Source: Deltaproteobacteria bacterium
Lineage (GTDB): Bacteria > Desulfobacterota > UBA8473
DNA length: 9,093 nucleotides
Direction of reading: 5' to 3'
Assembly: GCA_030643245.1 (NCBI GenBank)
Contig: DAOWME010000117.1
Span: forward strand, 1 to 9,093
Positions 1 through 6,973 of the stretch are shown here, in pieces. A program made the translations under genes and the position numbers. Each line of letters opens with the position of its first letter. Within the stretch, counting starts at the first letter, position 1. A model generated the notes under the pieces. The model made no database searches. It had not been told where the DNA came from and saw only the letters and a list, made by a program, of their open reading frames with translations.

Positions 1-5
1 AGAAC

Positions 6-25
6 AGGGGGAAAGCCCCTTTTTT
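6..25 (+). terminator. Short rho-independent terminator for an upstream + strand gene
   Basis: A 5-bp G/C-rich stem (AGGGG at 6-10 pairing with CCCCT at 16-20) with a 5-nt GAAAG loop is followed directly by a run of T residues to position 25. This is the usual form of an intrinsic terminator reading left to right. The stem is short, so efficiency is uncertain. It would serve a gene ending left of the window. On the minus strand no T-run follows the stem, so it would not terminate mreC. Confidence 0.5.
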
Positions 26-235
26 AGAATGTTTGTAGTTCCAAAACCTATATGTTAAATTTAATAGTTTTAGACTGTTCTTTCTTTATGCTCACTTAGA
101 TGCGAGTTCTGCACGGGTTAAAATTTGACCATCGTTGAAGCAGCCATAATTTCAAAAGTGTAAACCGATATATGAAGGATGCCAATTTTATCACCACAAT
201 CATTTATTCCGGAGAAAGGTTGAAAAGGAGCGTGG
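26..235. other. AT-rich non-coding stretch left of mreC
   Basis: All frames are broken by frequent stops on both strands. The only minus-strand reading frame with an ATG just after mreC is 35 codons (203 down to 96); it has no convincing ribosome-binding site and no resemblance to MreD. I see no clear terminator for mreC here. Confidence 0.5.
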
Positions 236-1069
236 CTATCCGTCTGATGCGTGATTATTGGATGTTATTACCAAGACCTCTTCAAGTTTGCTAAAAGCTA
301 CAATGGGCGCCACTTGTACTTCCTGGAACATTCCATAGCCGTTCTTTTTAATTCTGCTGACCTTGCCAAGAGGTAATCCTTTTGGAAAGGTTCCTCCCAG
401 TCCGGATGTTATTATGTCATCTCCTATCGTAACATCATCGGACCGGAAAACATATTTCAAGCGACATCTTTGGTCAACCTTGCCCACCAGTATTCCTTTT
501 GCTCTTGTCCTCTGTACAATGGCATCAATGGAACTCCTGTGATCTGTCATTAAGAGAAGCTTAGAAGTCGCTCTGGATACTTCTACAACACGTCCGACTA
601 TTCCGTCAGAAGTAACAACCGCCATATTTTTTGATATGCCATCTTCGACTCCTTTATTAATTAACACAGTTTTGAACCAACTCGACGGATCATAGCCAAT
701 CACTTCCGCAGGGAGCATTTGGGCTTGTATGCTTTCTTTAAAATCGAGTAGTTTTTTCAGACGAGCATTAGCAGCAAGGGCCTCTGTCAATCGTGAATTT
801 TCCATCTTCAATGTAGCAACAGCTCTTTTCAAATCAGCATTTTCCTCCTTGAGGTTTAGCAGAAAGATATAGTTAAGGCAAAGACTTTTTACCCCTCTTG
901 AGGAGAATTCGACCGCCTTCTGCAAAGGAGAGGTAATCTCATAGACTATCTTCTCAAAAAGAAAGAGATCACCATTTTGTTTGGTTTTTAGGGAGATGGC
1001 AAGCATAGCAATCAGCGCAAGTAACCCTACAATAACAATTACTTGGTATGTCCTGAAGAAAGATAGCAT
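236..1069 (-). CDS. mreC: Rod shape-determining protein MreC
   Basis: MreC is a bitopic inner-membrane protein of the elongasome. It links the MreB cytoskeleton to MreD, RodA and PBP2 and helps direct lateral wall synthesis. The 277-residue product shows the family layout: a short cytoplasmic start, one hydrophobic anchor at about residues 8-27, a coiled coil at about 72-110 (LKEENADLKR, then LTEALAANARLKKLL), and the periplasmic beta domain from about 119 to 270. Family hallmarks include AEVIGYDPSSWFKTVLINKG (121-140), DGIVGRVVEV, LMTDHRSSIDAI (173-184), GILVG and ITSGLGGTFPKGLPLG (220-235). The length is within the family's range and the gene looks intact. A weak purine-rich site (GAAGAGCGAGAG) lies before the ATG. 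A possible -10 box (TATAAC, minus strand, 1114-1119) lies upstream, without a good -35. mreB and mreD, its usual partners, are not adjacent: no gene starts in the 235 bp downstream, and the upstream neighbour points the other way. Confidence 0.93.
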   Translation of the reverse strand: MLSFFRTYQVIVIVGLLALIAMLAISLKTKQNGDLFLFEKIVYEITSPLQKAVEFSSRGVKSLCLNYIFLLNLKEENADLKRAVATLKMENSRLTEALAANARLKKLLDFKESIQAQMLPAEVIGYDPSSWFKTVLINKGVEDGISKNMAVVTSDGIVGRVVEVSRATSKLLLMTDHRSSIDAIVQRTRAKGILVGKVDQRCRLKYVFRSDDVTIGDDIITSGLGGTFPKGLPLGKVSRIKKNGYGMFQEVQVAPIVAFSKLEEVLVITSNNHASDG

Positions 1070-1175
1070 CTCTCGCTCTTCTTTTCTTACCGGCTGGATG
1101 TTTTTTCTTGCTTGTTATACGTATTAGCTGTTCAAATCATATGCAACCGATTGGAAACGCTTAATGAACCGGCAA

Positions 1176-1361
1176 TTAGGGACGGGGACGAAATAACTTC
1201 CTCAAGTTGGCGCTCAGATTTAGGTTAGATTTGTTCAATCTGAAAACGCAAAACCGCCGGAATAGTCGAACTATTTTGAGGATTTTGTGTTTGAAGATCG
1301 GGCAAAGATGGCCTGAAAATGAGATGCACAAATGGGGAAGTTATTTCGGCCTCGCCCCTAA
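1176..1361. repeat. 186-bp inverted-repeat-bounded element (MITE/REP-like)
   Basis: Two 26-nt arms, 1176-1201 and 1336-1361, are inverted copies of each other with 23 of 26 positions matching. The outer ends read TTAGGG and CCCTAA, and the inner ends match perfectly across CGAAATAACTTCC. The 134-bp interior has no sizeable ORF but can fold. A 6-bp stem AATAGT/ACTATT with a CGA loop lies at 1261-1275 and sits in a larger imperfect hairpin bounded by CAAAA (1249-1253) and TTTTG (1283-1287). A second 5-bp hairpin lies at 1227-1241. I see no target-site duplication. A solo arm of the same family is at 6837-6857, so this is a dispersed repeat and not a one-off hairpin. Size and structure fit a non-autonomous element such as a MITE or a REP/BIME-type repeat; the family name is not known to me. 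Confidence 0.75.
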
Positions 1362-1376
1362 GCATAGTCCGATCCT

Positions 1377-1931
1377 ATGAACGTATTCTCGGATATATCC
1401 AATCTCCTCTTCTCTTTTATCTTCTTTTCCCTTTTTGGTTGGGTTTTGGAGGTATGTTACCGTTCCATACGTGAAAGGCGGTTTGTAAACCCGGGTTTGC
1501 TGAAAGGCCCATACCTTATCCTTTACGGAACAGGAGCTCTGATACTGATGGGCTGCATCTCCCTGATCCATGAGCACAATATTTTTATCAAAGTTTTGTG
1601 CTATTTATTGGCGACGACCGGACTGGAGTTGATCTCCGGGTTTAATGCACGCCATCTATTCAACGTCCGGTTGTGGGATTATTCGGACCAACGCTTTCAA
1701 TTCAGGGGCCACATCTGTCTGAAGTTCTCGATTTACTGGGTACTCCTGGCCCTTGCATTTGAATATCTTGTGTTGCCGCCCTATTATACACTGACGAACC
1801 TACTATCTTTGTCCGTCATGGGTATATTTAGTGCGGCGGTATTTTCCTGTATGGTCATTGACCTTGCCATTGTTATTAAGAGAAAGCAGGCCCACTTTGC
1901 GAGAGACCACCGGAAACGAAACAACTTATGA
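1377..1931 (+). CDS. Putative ABC-transporter permease-type membrane protein (CmpB/PF06541-like)
   Basis: This is a polytopic membrane protein of 184 residues with about five hydrophobic segments (roughly 8-28, 46-64, 68-88, 114-134 and 141-166) and a basic C-terminal tail. It matches the family annotated as 'putative ABC transporter permease' through GWVLEVCYRSI (21-31), RRFVNPGLLKGPYLILYGTG (34-53), TGLELISG (81-88) and LWDYSDQRFQFRGHICL (99-115). The family name is by annotation habit; no ATP-binding cassette gene is nearby and no transport substrate is established. The start is fixed at the ATG at 1377, because an in-frame stop lies at 1365-1367. No Shine-Dalgarno sequence is visible before it, and the inverted-repeat element ends 15 bp upstream. 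The next gene begins 16 bp after its stop, so it is probably the first gene of an operon with the HD hydrolase and the activator fusion. Confidence 0.82.
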   Translation: MNVFSDISNLLFSFIFFSLFGWVLEVCYRSIRERRFVNPGLLKGPYLILYGTGALILMGCISLIHEHNIFIKVLCYLLATTGLELISGFNARHLFNVRLWDYSDQRFQFRGHICLKFSIYWVLLALAFEYLVLPPYYTLTNLLSLSVMGIFSAAVFSCMVIDLAIVIKRKQAHFARDHRKRNNL

Positions 1932-1947
1932 AATAAAACGGGAATTT

Positions 1948-2364
1948 ATGAGCATAGCAGCGCCGGTGCTTGAAAATCCGGTGGTGGCAAGTCTGTCGCG
2001 TTACAAGCACCACGGGGGGAAGACGCGGCTCGATCACGTAAAAGAAGTGGCCTGGCTGAGCTTTCTTTTGGGTAAACGATTCTCCCTGGACTATAGAGCG
2101 ATGGTGCGGGGCGCCCTGCTCCATGATCTCTTCTTTTATGATTGGCTCCATGAAGGACCGAGACTCCACGGTTTCAGACACCACAATATCGCGCTGGAAA
2201 ATGCGAAGAAGATAACGGCATTGAGCCCAAAAGAGAAGGATATTATCAAAAAACACATGTGGCCGCTAACCATCGTGCCGCCGCGTTATACTGAATCACT
2301 CATCGTATGCATGGTGGATACGTTTTGCTCCGTTACTGACTATCTCGGTGTTAAGAGGCAATAG
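1948..2364 (+). CDS. Small HD-domain metal-dependent phosphohydrolase family protein
   Basis: This 138-residue protein is made up almost entirely of an HD domain. The expected metal-ligand pattern is present: H30 (RLDHVKEVAWLS), the H59-D60 doublet (ALLHDLFFYDW), H78/H79 (GFRHHNIALENA), H103 (IIKKHMWPL) and D124 (VCMVDTFCS). HD proteins hydrolyse phosphate esters of nucleotides or signalling molecules; the substrate here cannot be told from the sequence. From memory of the family, similar proteins carry the same LHGFRH, KHMWPLT and PPRY-type motifs and are often found with the CmpB-like membrane protein, which agrees with the gene before it. The ATG at 1948 is chosen because it has a GGGA site 5 nt upstream and avoids overlap. 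A longer in-frame start at 1831 would overlap the previous gene by about 100 bp and add a non-conserved tail. The next gene starts 10 bp after the stop. Confidence 0.8.
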   Translation: MSIAAPVLENPVVASLSRYKHHGGKTRLDHVKEVAWLSFLLGKRFSLDYRAMVRGALLHDLFFYDWLHEGPRLHGFRHHNIALENAKKITALSPKEKDIIKKHMWPLTIVPPRYTESLIVCMVDTFCSVTDYLGVKRQ

Positions 2365-2374
2365 GGTATGAACA

Positions 2375-5300
2375 ATGGAAAGTAATTATCTGGCAGGTTG
2401 CGATATCGGTTCTACCACGGCCAAGCTAGTGATATGTAATGGAGATGGCAACATGGTTTTTGCCCGTTACCGCCGTCATCAGGCCAGAACCGTGGAAACG
2501 GTGCGGGGAATTCTTGAAGAAGCCTTATGCGACTTAGGTAATGTTGAGCTTGATCTGGCGGTAACCGGATCCGCGGGCATGGGAGCGGCTGAGATCTTTG
2601 GGCTTTCTTTTATCCAGGAGGTGGTTGCCTCCGCCCACCTGATAAAGAGAAACTATCCTGAGGTGCGGACTTTCATAGAAATAGGGGGCGAGGACTCGAA
2701 GATAATATTCTTTGATGATCATTTTCGTCCTGACATCAGGATGAACGGCAGTTGCGCAGGGGGCACGGGGGCCTTTATCGATCAAATGGCCGTGCTGTTG
2801 GGTGTGCCGGTCTCCGAATTTAACACGCTGGCCGAAAAGGCCGTTTCCGTTTATCCTATTGCATCCCGGTGCGGGGTATTTGCCAAAACTGATATCCAGG
2901 CCTTGTTAAGCCAGGATGTGTCCAAAGAGGACATAGCCGCCTCTGTGTTTCACTCTGTAGCCCTTCAGACGCTGAGCGCCCTCTCCCGCGGTCGTAATAT
3001 AGAGACTAAGATACTGATCGGCGGCGGTCCGCTGACCTTTTGTCCGGCTCTACGGCAGGCCTTACTTAAGGTTCTCGGCATAGACAATCCGGAAGATCTG
3101 ATTGTTCCAGAACACCCGGAGCTAATCCCCGCCATGGGAGCAGCCCTGACCAGGGATGGTAAATCCCATAGGGCCACGATCGAGTATCTCCTTGCCATGC
3201 CGGTGAAGAGAGGAGTTAAGGGAGTGGAAGGGGGCGCCAAGAGACTCCCTCCACTTTTTGAGAGCAAATCAGAGTTTGATACATGGCAGGAACGGCACTC
3301 CAGGGATCGGGTATCCTGTGTCAGCCTGGCCGGCCTGGAAAAGAGGGAGCTTTTTTTAGGCATAGATTCCGGTTCAACAACCACAAAGCTTGTCCTTGCC
3401 GATGACCGGCAAAGGTTTGTGCTCGGCCACTACGGATCCAATAACGGCGACCCTATCCGGGCGGCAAAAGAGGGGTTGTCCGCTTTCAGGGAAAAATTCA
3501 TCGAGGCGGGTTTCTCGCCGCGCATCGTCCGCGCAGCCGCTACCGGGTATGGTGAAGACCTCGTCAGGGCGGCCTTCGGCCTAAATGATGGCGTGGTTGA
3601 GACTATGGCACACTACCTCGCTGCTAAGCGCTTTGATAAAGATGTATCTTTTATTTTGGATATCGGCGGCCAGGATATGAAGGCAATTTATATCCGCGAC
3701 CATGCCGTATCGGATATTCAGATCAATGAAGCGTGTTCGTCCGGATGCGGCTCCTTTATCGAGACGTTTGCCCATTCACTGGGATATAGCGTCGCAGATT
3801 TTGCTCAGATCGCATGTGAGAAGAACGCCCCCTTTGATTTGGGAACCAGATGCACGGTATTTATGAATTCCAGGGTCAAACAGTCCCTGCGGGAGGGTGC
3901 AACTATCTCTGACATATCCGCAGGACTGGCCTATTCAGTAATCAAAAACTCCATCTACAAGGTTCTCAAACTACGGGACACCGATGTCTTGGGAGATAAA
4001 ATAGTGGCCCACGGGGGAACCTTTCGCAACCCGGCAGTATTGCGCGCCTTTGAAGTTATGCTCAAAAAAGACGTGATTCGCCCCGACATTCCTGAGTTAA
4101 TGGGAGCATACGGCGCGGCCCTGACCGCCCTAAAAAACCATCTCGACAGACCCTCCGAGTCGACGGGATTTGATGTGATTGAAGATCCGGATAGGAAAGT
4201 TCGTTTCACAAAAAAGGAAATACATTGCAGTGGTTGTGAGAACAGGTGCCAGGTGGTAATACTCACGTTTGCCAACGGAAACCGGTTTTTTATAGGCAAC
4301 CGGTGCGAGCGTCATTTCACCAATAGACCCAAGACAAGGGATAAGGGAACCAACCTGATTGCAGAGCAATTAGACCTTCTATTTAATCGGCGAACAGAGC
4401 CCGAAGGTAATCCGATCCTTACCTTTGGCATCCCCCGTTGCCTGAACATATATGAGAACTTTCCCTTCTGGTCTGCTTTCTTGACTGCATGCGGCTTCAA
4501 GGTTGTTCTTTCCTCCACGTCCAATTCCAAACTCTTTGAGAGGGGTGCGTCGACAGTGATGTCGGAGAACATCTGCTTCCCCGCCAAACTAGCCCACGGA
4601 CATATCTTCGATCTCCTGGACCGGGGCGTGGACAGGATATTTTATCCTATTGTGGTTTACGAGAGAAGAGAATACTCTGATGTCCTCAACAGTTTCAACT
4701 GTCCGGTTGTTACCGGATACCCGGATGTCTTGAAAAGCTCAATCGACCCTGGTGGTAAGTACGGTATACCCTTCGACAGTCCGGCTGTCAGCTTTCGTGA
4801 TAAGGGCCTGTTGACAAAGCAGCTTCACCTGTTCTTGAAGCAATTCGGCGTGGATTACAGGACTGTGGTAAAGGGTGTGGAAGAGGGACTGGCCGCACAA
4901 AGGGAATTTAAGAGAGAGCTGGTTGAGAGGGCGAGTATCCTGATAAGTAAGGCCAAAAGAGAAGCACGGATGATCGTCCTTCTGGCCGGTCGCCCTTATC
5001 ACATAGACCCGCTTATCAACCACGGTCTACCGGATACCTTAACCTGTATGGGGGTTGATGTTATCAGCGAAAATGCCGTTCCGGTCAATACAAACCAATC
5101 CCTGGATAATGTAAATGTCCTTACCCAGTGGACATATGCGAACAGGCTTTACGCCGTGGCCGGGTGGATCTGCAATAACCGCCACACAGAAATGGTCCAC
5201 CTCACATCCTTCGGGTGCGGACCGGACGCTATCTCAGCAGATGAGATAAGGGAAATCATCGGGAGCTCGGGAAGGATCTACACACTGATCAAGATGGACG

Positions 5301-6817
5301 AGATAACCAACCTGGGCGCAGTCAGGATCAGACTCCGTTCCATGCTGGAAGCGGTGAGGGAGAATGAGGAAAGGCAACACCGGCCCAAGGGCAATGGGCA
5401 AAGCAAGAGAACGACCCGTGTCTTCACCGCGGAGGACAGGGATAAAACCCTTATCGCCCCTTATTTTTCTCCTTTCTACTCTTCGCTTATACCGGCAGCG
5501 TTTAAACCCTTGGGCTACAGGGTAGATGTCCTTCCGCCTCAGGACAAGGCCTCGGTGGAATATGGCCTCAAGAATATCAATAATGATATGTGTTATCCGG
5601 CGGTCCTTGTCGCAGGGGACATAATAAAGGCCTTTCAGTCAGGCAGGTACGACCCGGGAAAAACCTCTGTCATCCTGACCCAAACGGGCGGTCAATGCCG
5701 GGCTTCTTCTTATGTTTCGCTTATCAGGAAAGGCCTTGCTGCCGCAGGCCTTAATGATGTTCCTGTGATCGCTATTTCCACTGAGGACATAAACCCCCAG
5801 CCCGGATTTGTGATCAACGAGAAGGAACTCGTCAAACGAATGGCGCTGGGGATTATTTTCGCCGATCCTCTCGCCAAAATGTATCTCGCTACTGTGGCGA
5901 GGGAAGAAAGTCCGGGGGCTTCAAAGGCCCTGCACTTAGGATATCTTTCGGAGATGGAAGCGGGCATTGAGAGGGCCGATTATCATTACCTCTTGGGGGT
6001 TCTGAAAAAGGCGGTGACAGACTTCAATGAGGTGTCGATCCGTGAGCGGTCTGTTCCCAGGATAGGGGTAGTGGGCGAAATATTTGTCAAATATAATTTT
6101 TTTGCCAATGATAATATCATAGAATGGCTTTCTAGTCAGGGGGTGGAAGTGGCGCTTCCTTATCTACAGAATTTTTTCATCCAGAGGTTTGTTAATGAAG
6201 GTTTTGATCAAAAGGCATTCTTTAAACGCTCCCTTGTGGACGGCATCAAAACCAGGCTGATGGACATCTATCTGAGTCACCACCTTTCTCAGATCGATAG
6301 GGTTATGCAGGGGTTCCGTCTTTACAGGGAGCCCTTTGATCTAAAAGATCTGGCTGAAATCACAGGCGAAGTGGTGAGCCTGGCCAACCAGTTCGGCGAA
6401 GGGTGGCTCCTGACCGCTGAGATGATCGCAATGTTAAAAGAAGGGACAGGCAATATCGTATGCCTTCAGCCATTTGGTTGTATTGCAAACCACATTACAG
6501 GGCGGGGGCTGGAAAGAAAACTCAAGGATATGTTCCCTCATCTAAACCTCCTCTCCCTCGATATGGATGCCGGATCCAGCGAGGTAAATATATTGAACAG
6601 GCTCCATTTCATGATCATTGCGGCCAGGGAGGATATGAAGGATGAGGCGGAAGTGGTAGTCAAGCCCGAAGCAACCCGGTCTCTCGCTGTTCCACACATT
6701 TTGCCCAGATATCTGGCCAATCTTGACTATTACATATCGCCGGAGATCGAAAAATGGAAGTCGTGGGTGTCCGGCTTGGGATTGTGGAAAAAAGCGAGCG
6801 ATTTCATACGCAGATAA
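2375..6817 (+). CDS. Giant 2-hydroxyacyl-CoA dehydratase activator-type fusion (two BcrAD/BadFG ATPase modules plus two HgdB-like modules)
   Basis: The 1480-residue product belongs to the large 'acyl-CoA dehydratase activase' fusions (COG1924-type ATPases joined to DUF2229/COG3580- and COG3581-type parts). ATPase module 1 (about 5-260) has GCDIGSTTAKLVI (8-20), GGEDSK (104-109), C127 in NGSCAGGTGAF and C166 in SRCGVF. Module 2 (about 326-587) has LGIDSGSTTTKLVL (328-341), GGQDMK (431-436), C454 and C493. C127 and C166 correspond to the [4Fe-4S]-binding cysteines of the HgdC activator. A linker cysteine cluster follows (C618, C621, C625, C644). Two HgdB-like modules come next (about 684-985 and 1028-1420), with ENICFPA (731-737), FGCGPD (946-951), NDMCYPA (1070-1076), GGQCRAS (1105-1111) and PFGCIAN (1367-1373). 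The likely role is ATP-driven transfer of a low-potential electron to, or within, a cytoplasmic iron-sulphur enzyme; the substrate is unknown. An AGGG site at 2363-2366 sets the ATG. No separate dehydratase gene is nearby. It is intact and of the length I expect for this family. Confidence 0.88.
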   Translation: MESNYLAGCDIGSTTAKLVICNGDGNMVFARYRRHQARTVETVRGILEEALCDLGNVELDLAVTGSAGMGAAEIFGLSFIQEVVASAHLIKRNYPEVRTFIEIGGEDSKIIFFDDHFRPDIRMNGSCAGGTGAFIDQMAVLLGVPVSEFNTLAEKAVSVYPIASRCGVFAKTDIQALLSQDVSKEDIAASVFHSVALQTLSALSRGRNIETKILIGGGPLTFCPALRQALLKVLGIDNPEDLIVPEHPELIPAMGAALTRDGKSHRATIEYLLAMPVKRGVKGVEGGAKRLPPLFESKSEFDTWQERHSRDRVSCVSLAGLEKRELFLGIDSGSTTTKLVLADDRQRFVLGHYGSNNGDPIRAAKEGLSAFREKFIEAGFSPRIVRAAATGYGEDLVRAAFGLNDGVVETMAHYLAAKRFDKDVSFILDIGGQDMKAIYIRDHAVSDIQINEACSSGCGSFIETFAHSLGYSVADFAQIACEKNAPFDLGTRCTVFMNSRVKQSLREGATISDISAGLAYSVIKNSIYKVLKLRDTDVLGDKIVAHGGTFRNPAVLRAFEVMLKKDVIRPDIPELMGAYGAALTALKNHLDRPSESTGFDVIEDPDRKVRFTKKEIHCSGCENRCQVVILTFANGNRFFIGNRCERHFTNRPKTRDKGTNLIAEQLDLLFNRRTEPEGNPILTFGIPRCLNIYENFPFWSAFLTACGFKVVLSSTSNSKLFERGASTVMSENICFPAKLAHGHIFDLLDRGVDRIFYPIVVYERREYSDVLNSFNCPVVTGYPDVLKSSIDPGGKYGIPFDSPAVSFRDKGLLTKQLHLFLKQFGVDYRTVVKGVEEGLAAQREFKRELVERASILISKAKREARMIVLLAGRPYHIDPLINHGLPDTLTCMGVDVISENAVPVNTNQSLDNVNVLTQWTYANRLYAVAGWICNNRHTEMVHLTSFGCGPDAISADEIREIIGSSGRIYTLIKMDEITNLGAVRIRLRSMLEAVRENEERQHRPKGNGQSKRTTRVFTAEDRDKTLIAPYFSPFYSSLIPAAFKPLGYRVDVLPPQDKASVEYGLKNINNDMCYPAVLVAGDIIKAFQSGRYDPGKTSVILTQTGGQCRASSYVSLIRKGLAAAGLNDVPVIAISTEDINPQPGFVINEKELVKRMALGIIFADPLAKMYLATVAREESPGASKALHLGYLSEMEAGIERADYHYLLGVLKKAVTDFNEVSIRERSVPRIGVVGEIFVKYNFFANDNIIEWLSSQGVEVALPYLQNFFIQRFVNEGFDQKAFFKRSLVDGIKTRLMDIYLSHHLSQIDRVMQGFRLYREPFDLKDLAEITGEVVSLANQFGEGWLLTAEMIAMLKEGTGNIVCLQPFGCIANHITGRGLERKLKDMFPHLNLLSLDMDAGSSEVNILNRLHFMIIAAREDMKDEAEVVVKPEATRSLAVPHILPRYLANLDYYISPEIEKWKSWVSGLGLWKKASDFIRR

Positions 6818-6836
6818 CCTTGCTCTGTAGACCTTC

Positions 6837-6857
6837 TTATTTCGGCCACGTCCCTAA
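6837..6857. repeat. Solo arm of the inverted-repeat family
   Basis: These 21 bases match the right arm of the 186-bp element (1341-1361) at 19 of 21 positions and the inverted left arm also at 19 of 21, ending in the same CGTCCCTAA / CGCCCCTAA boundary. No partner arm and none of the element's interior are found in the 156-bp spacer, so it is a single copy or the remnant of a deleted element. It lies 19 bp after the stop of the activator gene. Confidence 0.65.
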
Positions 6858-6960
6858 GTTGAACTTGGATGAGATCGGTTTCCTGGAATTCGCTAACACC
6901 CGAGAGACCATTTCATAAGCACGTAAGTATATGAAGATCCAAACTGGACTGCAAGTACGG

Positions 6961-6968
6961 AAAGGAGG
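6961..6968 (+). promoter_or_regulatory. Strong Shine-Dalgarno sequence that fixes a TTG start
   Basis: AAAGGAGG is a near-perfect anti-16S match and sits 5 nt before the TTG at 6974. It decides the start of the following kinase gene: the first in-frame ATG is 23 codons further on and has no comparable site. Confidence 0.8.
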
Positions 6969-6973
6969 CTGAT

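Noticed and set aside
96..203. 35-codon minus-strand frame starting 32 bp after the mreC stop, where mreD might be expected
   Set aside because: It is far too short for MreD (about 160 residues), has no good ribosome-binding site and shows no recognisable motif.
1341..1577. Minus-strand 78-residue frame overlapping the repeat arm and the membrane-protein gene
   Set aside because: It is antisense to a well-supported coding region, has no family resemblance and starts inside a gene with clear motifs.
1831..1947. Longer in-frame start for the HD gene at 1831
   Set aside because: It would overlap the membrane-protein gene by about 100 bp and add residues that look like out-of-frame translation; the ATG at 1948 has a ribosome-binding site and begins where family similarity begins.
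2534..6720. Several antisense and +1 frames of 60-139 residues within the activator gene
   Set aside because: They are shadows of a GC-rich, clearly coding frame whose motifs run end to end.
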